From Anaerolineales bacterium (GTDB lineage Bacteria > Chloroflexota > Anaerolineae > Anaerolineales > UBA6663): a stretch of 49,015 bases of DNA. This document shows, piece by piece, positions 40,538 to 49,015 of this stretch. Both the position numbers and the translations under genes were made by a program. Under the pieces are notes generated by a model that was not told the DNA's origin, searched no databases, and saw only the letters and a list, made by a program, of their open reading frames with translations. The stretch's first letter is position 1. Every line of letters begins with the position of its first letter. Location of the stretch: NCBI GenBank assembly GCA_016789175.1, contig JAEURK010000211.1, positions 1 through 49,015 of the forward strand. Reading direction: 5' to 3'.

Positions 40538-41188
40538 TCATTGGCGGCGCACGATGCCCTGCTGCCAGGCGTACACCGCGGCCTGCGTGCGATCGTCGAG
40601 GTGCAGCTTCTTCAGCATATTACCGATATGGGTCTTCACCGTGCTCTCGCCGATGACCAGCGTCTCGGCGATCTCGGCGTTCGACTTGCCGGCCGCGATC
40701 AGGCGGAGGACGTCGAACTCGCGCTCGGAGAGCTCGGTGAACGGGTTGACCTGCTCCTGCCGGATCCCCTGCAACTCCTTCACCAGCCGCGACGCCACCC
40801 GCGAGTCGAGCAGGGCTTCGCCCTGCGCGGCCTTGCGGATCGCGTCAACCAGTTCATCGGGCTCGACGTCCTTGAGCAGATACGAGATCGCGCCGGCGCG
40901 CACAGCCGGGAATATGTACTCGTCCTGGTGGTGAGAGGTCACTACGATCACCTGGGTCTCGGGGCGCAGCTTGCGGATCTGGCGCGTCGCTGCGATGCCG
41001 TCGAACTCGCCGGGCATCTCGAGATCCATCAAGACGACGTCCGGCTGCGCCTGTTGGACCGCGTCGATGGCCCCCGCGCCGGTATCGGCCTCCGCCACGA
41101 CCTGGATGTCGGCCAGGGTCTGGAGAAAGGCCCGCACGCCCTGCCGCACGATCTTGTGGTCGTCGACCAGCAACACCTTGATCGTCAT
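40538..41188 (-). CDS. NarL/FixJ-type response regulator
   Basis: A 216-aa regulator. The receiver domain has DD (residues 9-10) and the phospho-acceptor Asp in VVLMDLEMP (about residue 55), with Thr and Lys in the usual places (VTSHH, LLKDVEP). A LuxR-type helix-turn-helix follows: LSEREFDVLRLIAAGKSNAEIAETLVIGE then TVKTH. It overlaps its kinase by 4 bp. Its likely target is the ABC-2 operon it sits in. Confidence 0.94.
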   Translation of the reverse strand: MTIKVLLVDDHKIVRQGVRAFLQTLADIQVVAEADTGAGAIDAVQQAQPDVVLMDLEMPGEFDGIAATRQIRKLRPETQVIVVTSHHQDEYIFPAVRAGAISYLLKDVEPDELVDAIRKAAQGEALLDSRVASRLVKELQGIRQEQVNPFTELSEREFDVLRLIAAGKSNAEIAETLVIGESTVKTHIGNMLKKLHLDDRTQAAVYAWQQGIVRRQ

Positions 41189-42690
41189 CGTGGGCTCGAT
41201 TCTACCTGGGCGACGACCCGGGTGCCGATCGAGAGCCTGGTCTCCACCTCCAGGGTGCCGCCGATCTCGGCCAGGCGCTGGCGCATGCCCGCCAGGCCGA
41301 GCGAGTTGGACGAGACCGCGCCGAGCTCGAACCCGCGGCCGTTATCGGCGACGACCAGTCGCACCCTGGCCGGACCGCTGTCGAGCGCCACCTCGACGGC
41401 GTCGGCGTCCGAGTGGCGGGCGACGTTCGACAGCGCCTCCTGCGCCACGCGGTAAAGCACCTGCTCGACCTCCAACGACAGCGCGCGTTCGCCGGTGACG
41501 GTCAACGCGGCGCGGATGCCGGTATGCCCCTGCCAGCGCTCGACGTACTCGCCCAGCGCCTGTGCCAGCCCCTTGCCCTGCAGCGCGGCCGGCCGCAGCT
41601 CGTCGATGATCAGCTTGAGCTCTTGCTGCGTATCACGATTGAGCTGCAGCGCGGACTCGAGATGGGTGGCGGCGGTAACAGGATCCGAGACCAGCAGGTT
41701 CCGGGCGGCCGAGAGCTGCATGCGGGCCGCGTAGGTCTGCTGTTTGACTGTGTCGTGCAGGTCACGCGCCAGGCGGTTACGCTCCTCGACCCGGGCCAGC
41801 TCGTCGCGGGCGTGGATCAGGGTCTGAAGTTGATCGGCCATGCCCCCGAGCGCGCGGGTCAGGTCGCCGACTTCATCGCGCGACGCATCGCGGGGCTGGG
41901 CCGCGAAGTCGCCGGTGCTCCAGGCCTGGGCGGCCTTCGCCAGAGTGGCCAGGCGCCGGCGCAAACCGCGCGACATCAACCAGCCGAAGACGGCCCCGAC
42001 CGGCAATGCCACAGCCACCATGATCACGGCGATCACGACGAAGAATGTGGTGTACAGCGATAGATTGGTGGGCGTCGCGAACGCCAGGGGCTTGAGCCGA
42101 TAGACCACGATCGCCGCCACCGGGTCGTCGTCGCTCCTGCGCAGCGGAAAGGCGGCGATGTAACTGCCGTCGGCCTGTAACGTGCTTTGGGAGTAATAGC
42201 GTTTGTCGCCGACCTGGGCCTCAGCCAGGATCGATTCCAACCCATAGCCGAGCAGCACCCGCGCGTTGAAGGGCCGGCCGAGCGCGTCCGGCGCGACCCG
42301 CGGCGAGGCCGCGATCAGGTTGAGATCCGGGTCGAGCACATAGATCGGCGCACCACGCAGCACGGTATTGGCAAAGTCCAGCGAACTCAAATCCACGTTC
42401 GACTGGAAGTCGGTCCAGGCGAAGCCGTCGTTCCGCACCCGATCCACCCAGGCCTGCAACCCGGCCGGGTCGTCGCCCAAGAAGGGGATGTTGTCTTGGA
42501 AGGCCGTCTTCGACCAGAAGAACGCCTGCTGGGCACGATCGTTCGTCAGGCTGTTGGCCGTCAGGGTGATGGCAACGAATAGCGCGGCCAGCACCATGAC
42601 CGTGCCGGCTGTCACCACCGCGTACGACACGGTCAAGCGCCACTGCAACCGACTGAAGAAGGCGAACGGAGTGTTTTTCATCGGTGTCAT
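41185..42690 (-). CDS. Membrane sensor histidine kinase (HisKA_3/NarX type)
   Basis: A 501-aa kinase. Two membrane helices (about residues 20-42 and 208-238) enclose an extracytoplasmic sensor of about 165 residues. A HAMP linker precedes the dimerisation helix with the phospho-accepting His in RLARDLHDTVKQ (about residue 316). The ATPase domain has the N-box-like EALSNVARHSDA and G1 VADNGRGFEL. The start could also be the ATG nine bases further in (42681); neither has a clear ribosome site. It pairs with the NarL-type regulator, and the ABC-2 transporter genes lie upstream on the same strand. Confidence 0.92.
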   Translation of the reverse strand: MTPMKNTPFAFFSRLQWRLTVSYAVVTAGTVMVLAALFVAITLTANSLTNDRAQQAFFWSKTAFQDNIPFLGDDPAGLQAWVDRVRNDGFAWTDFQSNVDLSSLDFANTVLRGAPIYVLDPDLNLIAASPRVAPDALGRPFNARVLLGYGLESILAEAQVGDKRYYSQSTLQADGSYIAAFPLRRSDDDPVAAIVVYRLKPLAFATPTNLSLYTTFFVVIAVIMVAVALPVGAVFGWLMSRGLRRRLATLAKAAQAWSTGDFAAQPRDASRDEVGDLTRALGGMADQLQTLIHARDELARVEERNRLARDLHDTVKQQTYAARMQLSAARNLLVSDPVTAATHLESALQLNRDTQQELKLIIDELRPAALQGKGLAQALGEYVERWQGHTGIRAALTVTGERALSLEVEQVLYRVAQEALSNVARHSDADAVEVALDSGPARVRLVVADNGRGFELGAVSSNSLGLAGMRQRLAEIGGTLEVETRLSIGTRVVAQVESSPR

Positions 42691-42712
42691 CTTGGTGGGT
42701 CGCCGGAAGTCG

Positions 42713-43519
42713 TCATCCGCCCACGTCCTGGCGACGGTACCACAGGATCGCGATCCCCAGCAGAAGGACGGAATACCCGGCCGCCAGCAGACAGGCGGTG
42801 ACGGGCTCGTGCAGCGTCATCGGGACCTCGACGACCCGGTTGCCGATATGGTTGAGCCTATACGTGGCGCTCAGATACAGGCTGCGGGGCAGCCACCGGA
42901 TCCAATCCGACTGATAAAACACCGCGCCCAGCAGGGTCTCGACCACCAGCGTGTATCCGAACCCGATGGCCGCGCTTACGAACGTCGAGCGCGTGAGCAG
43001 GGCGAGCAGCAGCGTCAGAACGCCATACGGCAGGCACACGAGCGTCATATAGAGCAAGGCCCAGGCCGTCTCAAGGCCGTTCACGCCGGCGACGCTGGCG
43101 CCACCGGAGATCCAGAGTTTATAGCCCAGCCCGAAGGCGCCGCCGAAGAGCAGTGTGGCGAGGTTCCAGAGCAGGATCAGAAACGCCAGCACTGCGAACT
43201 TGGCCAGCAGGCTGGTGGTGCGAGACGCCCGCAACAGCCAGTGCTGATTGGTGCGTTGGGTGTAATCGTCGCCCATCAGCGCCGCCCCGAAGATGACGAT
43301 GAATGGCGCCCCGAGCACGAGCGTCTGGTCGAGCGCCGTGGCCAGGTCGAACGACAGGCCGGGGAGTTTGACGGCGCCGCTGCTAAAGTCGGCGGCGCTC
43401 AGCACGTAGTAGTGATGCAGGCTGAGCCCGATGAACAGCCCGCACAGCGCGACCGCGACCCAGGGCAGCCAGCGCCGCGTCAGGCGAGTCCATTCGATTG
43501 AAACAAGCGCGAACCACAT
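42713..43519 (-). CDS. ABC-2 type transporter permease
   Basis: A 268-aa membrane protein with about six helices in the ABC-2 arrangement: N-terminal amphipathic stretch, helix at about 19-38, a short extracytoplasmic loop, then five more. It follows its ATPase gene by 20 bp and precedes the kinase gene. Systems of this make-up export lipids, antibiotics or peptides or confer resistance to them. The substrate is unknown. Confidence 0.85.
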   Translation of the reverse strand: MWFALVSIEWTRLTRRWLPWVAVALCGLFIGLSLHHYYVLSAADFSSGAVKLPGLSFDLATALDQTLVLGAPFIVIFGAALMGDDYTQRTNQHWLLRASRTTSLLAKFAVLAFLILLWNLATLLFGGAFGLGYKLWISGGASVAGVNGLETAWALLYMTLVCLPYGVLTLLLALLTRSTFVSAAIGFGYTLVVETLLGAVFYQSDWIRWLPRSLYLSATYRLNHIGNRVVEVPMTLHEPVTACLLAAGYSVLLLGIAILWYRRQDVGG

Positions 43520-43539
43520 GGTGTTTACCCCTCTGACCG

Positions 43540-44436
43540 TCAGGCCGTCACGGACATGAACAGCGACTCGAGGTCACCGGTCTGAGCCGTCAGCTCGGTC
43601 GGGATGATGCCGTTGTGAAGCAGATGCTGCAGCACGGCCTGATTGTCGACGCCGCTGACGAGCAACTGCCCGTCCTCGATCGAGATCGCATGCACGCCCG
43701 GCAGGGCCCGCAACACGTCTATAGCCGGGTCGAGGGCGGGCACGCGCAGGCGCACACCCGAGCGCTGGCTGCGAAGCAGATCCTCCACCCGCCCCTGCGC
43801 CACGACCTGGCCGCGATTGAGCACCGCGATCCGATCACACACCTGCTGAACTTCGTTGAGCAGATGGCTCGAGAGCAGCACCGAGGTGCCTTCAGCCACC
43901 AGCGCGCGTATCAGCTGTCGGATCTCGCGCATCCCGGCCGGGTCGAGGCCGTTGGTCGGCTCGTCGAGGATCAAGAAACGCGGCCGGTTGAGCAGGGCCA
44001 GCGCCAGCCCGACCCTTTGCTTCATGCCGGTTGAGAACGCGCCCACCTTGCGGCCCGCGGCCTCGAAGAGCCCGACCTGATCGAGCACGTCGGCGATGCG
44101 ACGCCGATCGACGCCAGGCGAAAGCCGGGCCATCAAATCGAGGTTCTCGCGGGCCGTGAGATGGGGTACCAGCGCCGGGGCGCCCACTAGCGCGCCGACT
44201 TGGCGCAGCACCCGCGTGTTGCCGGGCGTGACCCACTCGCCCAGCACCTGAACCGCCCCGGAGGTCGGATGGATCAGCCCGAGGGCCATACCCAGGGTGG
44301 TCGTCTTCCCGGCGCCGTTGGGGCCGAGGAAGCCGAAGACCTCGCCTTCATGGGCCGCGATGTTGATCGCATCCACCACTGGACGGCGCCCATAGACCTT
44401 GCTGAGCGCCATCGTTTCAAGCACGACTGTTGACAT
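43540..44436 (-). CDS. ABC-2 type transporter ATPase
   Basis: A 298-aa ATPase of the CcmA/antibiotic-export class. Walker A GPNGAGKTT (about residue 37), signature FSTGMKQRVGLALALL (about residue 133), Walker B FLILDEPTNGLDP, H-loop SSHLLNE. A C-terminal domain of about 80 residues (GVRLRVPALD onward) is typical of BcrA-like exporters. First large gene of the transporter/two-component operon; a small membrane ORF lies 81 bp upstream. Confidence 0.93.
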   Translation of the reverse strand: MSTVVLETMALSKVYGRRPVVDAINIAAHEGEVFGFLGPNGAGKTTTLGMALGLIHPTSGAVQVLGEWVTPGNTRVLRQVGALVGAPALVPHLTARENLDLMARLSPGVDRRRIADVLDQVGLFEAAGRKVGAFSTGMKQRVGLALALLNRPRFLILDEPTNGLDPAGMREIRQLIRALVAEGTSVLLSSHLLNEVQQVCDRIAVLNRGQVVAQGRVEDLLRSQRSGVRLRVPALDPAIDVLRALPGVHAISIEDGQLLVSGVDNQAVLQHLLHNGIIPTELTAQTGDLESLFMSVTA

Positions 44437-44517
44437 CCTCTGCTCCTCGCGTCTGGCCTGCGCCGCGACAAGACACCGTGGTGGACCACACCGACGGGTA
44501 GCGCGGATCGTATCGAC

Positions 44518-44625
44518 TCATTCCGGTAGGATGAGGATCCCGTCGTCCCTGGCGCTCACGGCGACGAACGGCACCAGGCTGAGACCGACGAACACAAGCG
44601 TGAGCACGATGACTGAGATACTCAT
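44518..44625 (-). CDS. Small 35-aa single-pass membrane peptide
   Basis: ATG with AAGGAG at ideal spacing, 35 codons, TGA. The first 24 residues are almost wholly hydrophobic (MSISVIVLTLVFVGLSLVPF onward), and the tail is SARDDGILILPE. A TATACT-like -10 lies about 30 nt upstream. It is co-directional with and 81 bp upstream of the ABC-2/two-component operon. It could be a regulatory or sensed membrane peptide or a transporter accessory. No family is recognised. Confidence 0.6.
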   Translation of the reverse strand: MSISVIVLTLVFVGLSLVPFVAVSARDDGILILPE

Positions 44626-44716
44626 GGCGAACTCCTTGAACGCCTGTGAGTATAGGGATCGGCCCGGTTCTAGAGATCAACCCAGGGGAGGATTTCGGGT
44701 CAGTCTTGAGGATGAT

Positions 44717-45310
44717 TCAGGGGTTTGGGGGCCGACACAGGATCCAGTAGGGTGCACCCGTCACCGGCTCCACGGCGGATGCCGCCGTGACGAACCCGTG
44801 TCGCCCGTAAAACGCCAGACTGCGCGAGTTGAAGGTTTCGAGGTAACCGGTCAGCTGTTGGGCGTCCAGCCGGGTGAGGGTCGGCCGAAGCAAGCGCGCG
44901 CCCCAGCCGGCGCCCTGACGGGCCGGATCGACGCCCAGGATCGAGAGGTACCAGGCCCCGTCGGGCACGGCGGCCGCGACCATGCGATGACTGAACGCAC
45001 CGATCGCCTGATAGGCCGCCCATTCTTCGGCGCGCAACAACGCCTGCAAGGCGCGCTGCTTGTCGGAGGCCGCCGCCTCGGCCCCGGGCGAGCCCGACGG
45101 CGCAGTCCAGATCGCAACGCCGGCGCCGTCGTCTCCGGCCTGGACTTCTCCGGCCCGCCAGGCCTCGCGCAACGCAAGCGCAAAATACCGGTCGAGCGCC
45201 GCACGCCGCTCAGGTTCCGGGCGCCCCGCGGTGATACCGGCATAGAACGGATCATCCCAAAAGGCTGCCGTCAACGTCGCAGCCAGGGCGGCTCCATCGT
45301 TCCGGCGCAT
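44717..45310 (-). CDS. GNAT-family N-acetyltransferase
   Basis: A 197-aa acetyltransferase. The acetyl-CoA motif is LSILGVDPARQGAGWGARLL (about residues 112-131), followed by LETFNSRSLAFYGRHGFV (about 147-164). The ATG has GAGGGAG upstream and lies 10 bp after the GH127 stop, so the two are probably co-transcribed. The N-terminal half (FWDDPFYAGI) resembles GNATs of unknown substrate. Confidence 0.87.
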   Translation of the reverse strand: MRRNDGAALAATLTAAFWDDPFYAGITAGRPEPERRAALDRYFALALREAWRAGEVQAGDDGAGVAIWTAPSGSPGAEAAASDKQRALQALLRAEEWAAYQAIGAFSHRMVAAAVPDGAWYLSILGVDPARQGAGWGARLLRPTLTRLDAQQLTGYLETFNSRSLAFYGRHGFVTAASAVEPVTGAPYWILCRPPNP

Positions 45311-45320
45311 TGCGGCTCCC

Positions 45321-47246
45321 TCAAGCGGCAGCCAACCAGACGCGCATCTCACCGGGCGCGCGATTGGCCCAGAACGCATACGGGATCGCCCTGAACGGCT
45401 GCGGGCGGGCCTCGGAAGTCAGCGTCGACTCGGCCTGATACAACCCGCCGGGCCAGGCCGCCGGCTCGACCCGTAGCGCCTCGCCCGTGATCACGCCCAG
45501 GCCGCCAAACAAACCGGGGTCGCGCCCGGCCGCCAACGCCGCCTCAGCCGGCAACGCCAGGTTTGCGAGCCTCGGGCCGTTATCCACCTCCTCGACGCAG
45601 TACACAACCGGACCGCGCTGGAGCGCGATCTGATGCGCATCCTGGCGGACCTCCGGATGGGCGCGCATGCGCTCGATCGGCATCGCCAGGTCAAGAGTGA
45701 CCACATCGCCCGGGCTCCAGGTTCGGGTCACCCTGACGTAGCCGGCGACCACCGGCGCATCAACAGCGGCGCCGTTGACGGCCAGGGTGAAACGGCGGCA
45801 CCAACCGGGCACGCGCAAGGCCAGTTGGAACGCCGCCGGCGCCGCGGATCGCAGCTCGAGCTGCACAGCGCCGGCCCAGGGATAGTCGGTGCGCTGCTCC
45901 AGGACGACGTCGCTTCCGCCCAGAGTCGTGTGCACGCGGCTGGCGCCGTACAGATTGGCAAAGAGGGTGTCGTCCGTGGCCGCATACAGGTACTGGCCCA
46001 CGCTCGCCAGCAGACGCGCGACGTTGGGCGGGCAGCAGGCGCAGCCGAACCAATCCGAGCGGCGATAGTGTCGATCGGTGTGGATCCCGCTCCAGTGCGC
46101 ATATGGGCTGATGTGCGGATACGAGGCGAGCGGGTTGGCGTAAAAAAAGTGATCGCCCTCGGCCGATACGCCGGCCAGCACGTTGTTGTACAGGGCGCGC
46201 TCGAGGACGTCGATGTAAGCGCCCTGCCCGTCGAGCTCGAACATCTGCTGAGCCCACAACACCAATGCGATCGAGGCGCAGGTCTCGCCGTAAGCCGTCT
46301 CGTTGGGGAGGTCGTACGCAAAGGTGAAACCCTCGTTGGCATGCGCAGGCCCCACCCCGCCGGTGATGTACATCTGGTGCGCCGTCAGGTCGGTCCAGAT
46401 CGCGCGGCACGAGTCGGCGAGGGCAGCATCGCCCGTCAGGCGCGCCAGTGCGGCCATGGCCGTGTAGAGATAAGCGGCGCGCACCGAGTGCCCGGTCGCG
46501 ATCTTCTGGTCGCGGACAGGCACATGCGCCTGGCAGTAGTGATAGGTCTTGGCCCAGAACCCGCGCGGGTCTTCGCCGCGCGCCTGGGCCTCGAGATCAA
46601 AGTAGTGCGGTGCTCGGCCACGCTCATCGACGAAAAAGCGCGCCAGATCGAGGTAGTGCGGCGAGTCGGTCGCCTCGGCCAGCTTGATCAACGCCAGTTC
46701 GACTTCGGGGTGGCCGCAGTACCCGCGCCGTTGCCCGGGCCCGGGTCCAAAAGTCGCCGCGATGTGATCGGTGTAGCGGCAGAGCAGGTCAAGCAGCGCT
46801 CGTTTGCCCGTGGCCCGGCTGTAGGCGACGGCGGCCTCCATCAGGTGACCGGCGCAGTATAGCTCGTGCCGATCGCGTAGATTTGTCCAACGCGCGTCGG
46901 GCTCGACGATCGAGAAGTAGCTGTTGAGGTAGCCGTCCGATTCCTGTATCTGAGACATCCAGTCGATGACCTCGTCGACCTGGGCCTCGAGCGTTGCATC
47001 GCGTCCGGCGGTCAGGGTGTAGCCGACGGCCTCGATCCACTTGGCGGTATCCGAATCCCAGAAGATGTGGCGCTGCAGCTGATCGTTGGGGACTTCCCGA
47101 CGCCAGGCGTCGAGACGGCCGGTCGCTTTCAGTTTGGCGTGAACCGCCGGAAGCGTGCGCTCACGATTGGTCGTCAGACGATCGTGCCAGAAGCCGGGCA
47201 GGATTTCGACCTGGCTGAGTTGAAGCGCGCGCGGGGATGTCGTCAT
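45321..47246 (-). CDS. GH127 beta-L-arabinofuranosidase-like protein
   Basis: A 641-aa glycoside hydrolase of family 127 (formerly DUF1680). The (alpha/alpha)6 barrel opens with WHDRLTTNRERTLP and includes ESDGYLNSYF and HELYCAGHLMEAAVAY. The Zn and nucleophile residues of the characterised bifidobacterial enzyme appear in order: Glu and Cys in YGETCAS (about residue 308), and the Cys pair in FGCACCPPN (about residue 398). C-terminal beta-domains follow. No signal peptide, so it should act on imported oligosaccharides. AAAGGTG precedes the ATG. Confidence 0.92.
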   Translation of the reverse strand: MTTSPRALQLSQVEILPGFWHDRLTTNRERTLPAVHAKLKATGRLDAWRREVPNDQLQRHIFWDSDTAKWIEAVGYTLTAGRDATLEAQVDEVIDWMSQIQESDGYLNSYFSIVEPDARWTNLRDRHELYCAGHLMEAAVAYSRATGKRALLDLLCRYTDHIAATFGPGPGQRRGYCGHPEVELALIKLAEATDSPHYLDLARFFVDERGRAPHYFDLEAQARGEDPRGFWAKTYHYCQAHVPVRDQKIATGHSVRAAYLYTAMAALARLTGDAALADSCRAIWTDLTAHQMYITGGVGPAHANEGFTFAYDLPNETAYGETCASIALVLWAQQMFELDGQGAYIDVLERALYNNVLAGVSAEGDHFFYANPLASYPHISPYAHWSGIHTDRHYRRSDWFGCACCPPNVARLLASVGQYLYAATDDTLFANLYGASRVHTTLGGSDVVLEQRTDYPWAGAVQLELRSAAPAAFQLALRVPGWCRRFTLAVNGAAVDAPVVAGYVRVTRTWSPGDVVTLDLAMPIERMRAHPEVRQDAHQIALQRGPVVYCVEEVDNGPRLANLALPAEAALAAGRDPGLFGGLGVITGEALRVEPAAWPGGLYQAESTLTSEARPQPFRAIPYAFWANRAPGEMRVWLAAA

Positions 47247-48158
47247 GATTTCATCACCTTTTACATGTCGTAGGATAAGCCGAGAGACGCAATCCGCCGT
47301 TCAGTGCGCTTGCGCCACAAATGACACGGATTTGCGCTGTTGGAGCCAGGCCGGCATCGGTATCGTTTTCTTCCGCGTCATCCGCGCGTTCGGCCGCAGG
47401 GTCCCGCACCCAACACCTGGCCGCGGATTCCGTTGCTACTCAAGCTTCCAGCAGGATATCCCCCGACACCCGGAGCACCCGTCTTTCGCGCTACATTCCG
47501 TATGCTTGAGCAGTAACCCCACTTTGCGAATTGAAACGAATGAGCACGAATTCCCACTGAAGGCGAAACCCATGCTGCGCACCAGTTCGTGAAATCCCTG
47601 GCAAAGGAATCGGCCCTGTTGCTGAGTCGCCCCTGCACCCGACTGACTACGCGCTCGTGCACACGCGTATCCCTGCGATGATAGCAGGCGAGCCCCGTAT
47701 GCTACAATCCCGCCACTCAGGCGGATCGATCACTCGGAGCGGGACACATTCCGGCCCACGGGCCGGGACCAGCTTTGGACCCAGACAACAGGCCGAAATG
47801 GCGGTTGGCTCCTCGACCTCGCGCAAGCCGTCTCAGGCGGCGCACCTTGACTATTGGGGCCCGGGCCCCTTAACACCACTTGCCTCGGCCCTGCCCTGCT
47901 CATGGGCACCCGAATCAGCAACGACTGCATCTACAAACCGACAGGGCTCACACCAACGCCCATACCCGGATCACGCCGAGCCAACCAGGGTTCACGGACC
48001 TGCCGATCCGTGTCAACCGGATTGACCGCGTTCTCGGAGCACGCCGCGCGCGTGCCAGGCCGTCTTCATCGCGATAGAGGGGCTTTCGCACCGATCGAGA
48101 TTCCGCCTCGGCCGATGCGAGATCCCGTCCTTCGCGCCATTTCATCAAAGAGGCGCCC
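47247..48158. other. 912-bp intergenic region
   Basis: No convincing gene. It contains a degenerate copy of the ATCCGCG repeat (16-mer TCCGCGTCATCCGCGC at 47372-47387, also at 2316-2331 inside the MITE). It also holds GAATGAGCACGAATTCCC-type words near 47535 and an extended -10 promoter near 47703. A roughly 440-nt leader before the acyl-CoA synthetase contains a perfect GGGGCCCGGGCCCC palindrome (47856-47869). I could not match the leader to a known riboswitch. Confidence 0.6.
47700..47708 (+). promoter_or_regulatory. Candidate extended -10 promoter for the acyl-CoA synthetase
   Basis: TGCTACAAT (47700-47708) is a TGn-extended -10. No good -35 is seen. Transcription from here would leave a 5' leader of about 440 nt before the ATG at 48159. 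Confidence 0.4.
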
Positions 48159-49015
48159 ATGTCGGATTTCAATCTGGTCAGCCCGATCGTCACCCGTTGG
48201 CGCGACGAAGCCCGTGAGGACCCCGCTGCATTCTGGGGCAAGGCCGCGTCGCAACTGCATTGGTTCCATCCGTGGGACCGGGTCTTCGAATGGGATTTCC
48301 CTGAGTTCCGGTGGTTCAGCGGTGGCGAGACCAACCTCGCCTACAACGCCCTCGACCACCATGTCAACCGCGGCTGGGGCGGCCACACCGCGCTGGTCTA
48401 CCTCAACGAGCGCGGCGTGCGCGACCTGTACACTTACGCCCAGTTGCTGCGCGAAGTCGAGCGCACGGCGGCCGCGTTGCGCGGGATGGGCCTACAGAAA
48501 GGCGACCGGCTGACGATCTACATGCCGACCTGCCCCGAGGCCATCATCCTGATGCTGGCGACGGTGCGCATCGGCGCCATCCACTCGATCGTCTTCGCCG
48601 GCTTCGGCGCCGGCGCGCTGGGCGACCGTATCCGGGCCAGCGGCTCGCGGGCCGTCTTCGCCGCCGACATCACCTATCGCAAAGGCAAGGACGTCTATCT
48701 GAAAGAGATCGTCGACCATGCCCTCGCAGGCGGTGAGCACTCGGTCGAGCACGTCGTCGTGCTCAAGCGCGGCGCGGCCGAGGTGCCGATGCAGGCGCGC
48801 CGGGATCTCTCCTGGGAGGAGTTCCGGGCCAAGGGCGCGGGCCAGAACGGGCACGCTGTGCCCATGGAGTCGAACGACCCGGCGTTCATCCTCGCCACCT
48901 CCGGCACCACGGCCAAGCCCAAGCTGGCCGTGCACACCCACGGCGCCTATCAGGTCTGGATCCACAGCATGGCGCGCTGGGTCTTCGGCCTGACCCCGCA
49001 GGACGTGTGGTGGTC
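48159..49015 (+). CDS. Acetyl/propionyl-CoA synthetase, N-terminal part (cut by window end)
   Basis: The first 285 codons of an AMP-forming acyl-CoA synthetase of the acetyl/propionyl branch. The N-terminal WHWF-type segment (QLHWFHPWDRVFEW) and NLAYNALDHHV are typical of Acs/PrpE. The P-loop-like adenylate motif is ATSGTTAKPK (about residue 248), where most members have GTTGKPK. GAGG lies 6 nt before the ATG. It activates acetate or propionate to the CoA thioester via the acyl-AMP. The C-terminal domain with the catalytic Lys lies outside the window, so acetate and propionate specificity cannot be separated. Confidence 0.9.
   Translation, partial: MSDFNLVSPIVTRWRDEAREDPAAFWGKAASQLHWFHPWDRVFEWDFPEFRWFSGGETNLAYNALDHHVNRGWGGHTALVYLNERGVRDLYTYAQLLREVERTAAALRGMGLQKGDRLTIYMPTCPEAIILMLATVRIGAIHSIVFAGFGAGALGDRIRASGSRAVFAADITYRKGKDVYLKEIVDHALAGGEHSVEHVVVLKRGAAEVPMQARRDLSWEEFRAKGAGQNGHAVPMESNDPAFILATSGTTAKPKLAVHTHGAYQVWIHSMARWVFGLTPQDVWW

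Noticed and set aside
47975..48010. B12-box-like words (GAGCCAACCAGG...ACCTGCC) in the acyl-CoA synthetase leader
   Set aside because: The spacing between the AGCC and ACCTGCC parts does not fit the cobalamin box, and the other conserved elements of that riboswitch are missing.
47709..48158. T-box or other amino-acid riboswitch in the long leader
   Set aside because: No T-box consensus (AGGGTGG-ACCGCG) and no specifier-type stem recognised.

Overview
The window is 49 kb of high-GC bacterial chromosome with short spacers and many co-directional operons. Gene content points to a member of the Chloroflexota, probably Anaerolineae-like: a MvhADG-HdrABC hydrogenase/heterodisulfide reductase operon, a b6-type cytochrome bc operon, a nine-gene his operon, GH127, MoxR/DUF58/VWA genes and lipoproteins with long Pro/Thr/Ala linkers. 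This placement is inferred from gene content alone. No plasmid, phage or CRISPR signature was seen. The last gene (acetyl/propionyl-CoA synthetase) runs off the right edge.

Layout: 0.1-2.0 kb, nucleoside hydrolase and ribokinase-type kinase (-). 2.2-2.4 kb, a 145-bp MITE with 15-bp inverted ends and a 10-bp target duplication. 2.4-4.5 kb, D-threonine aldolase-type enzyme and a trypsin-like protease (+). 4.6-8.6 kb, MoxR-DUF58-VWA-VWA operon (+). 8.6-17.1 kb, redox island (-): cNMP-domain protein, hdrC, hdrB, hdrA, mvhD, mvhG, mvhA, maturation protease and a second cNMP-domain protein. 17.5-22 kb, tRNA-Met, a permease remnant, clpS, an SDR, a second nucleoside hydrolase, a zinc-ribbon/SHOCT protein and a GTPase. 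22.0-29.1 kb, hisGDCBHAFIE (-) behind a histidine attenuator. 29.1-30.0 kb, a REP-associated transposase between 27-bp inverted repeats. 30-33.6 kb, sulfurtransferase, tRNA-Ser, beta-CASP nuclease and RNase D. 34-37.4 kb, Rieske, cytochrome b and dihaem cytochrome c (+). 37.5-40.5 kb, FecBCD-type ABC importer (+). 40.5-44.6 kb, small membrane peptide, ABC-2 exporter and NarL-type two-component system (-). 44.7-47.2 kb, GNAT and GH127 (-). 48.2 kb to the end, acyl-CoA synthetase (+).

How the parts work together: the redox island encodes every subunit of a [NiFe]-hydrogenase/heterodisulfide reductase complex plus its maturation protease. By analogy with methanogens it would couple H2 oxidation to ferredoxin and disulfide/thiol chemistry by flavin bifurcation. 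Both promoters found in the island carry a CRP-type GTGA-N6-TCAC operator at the same distance from a -10 box. The bc operon implies a quinol-oxidising electron-transfer chain as well. The his operon has a leader peptide with five consecutive His codons, followed by an intrinsic terminator; the leader's start codon sits where the transcript should begin.

Three genome-style signals recur. Several genes have a -10 box 6-8 nt upstream of the ATG, suggesting leaderless mRNAs. Spacers inside operons carry large palindromes built of short iterated words, while neighbouring genes otherwise overlap by 4 bp. Two mobile or repeat elements end exactly at the edge of -35 boxes.
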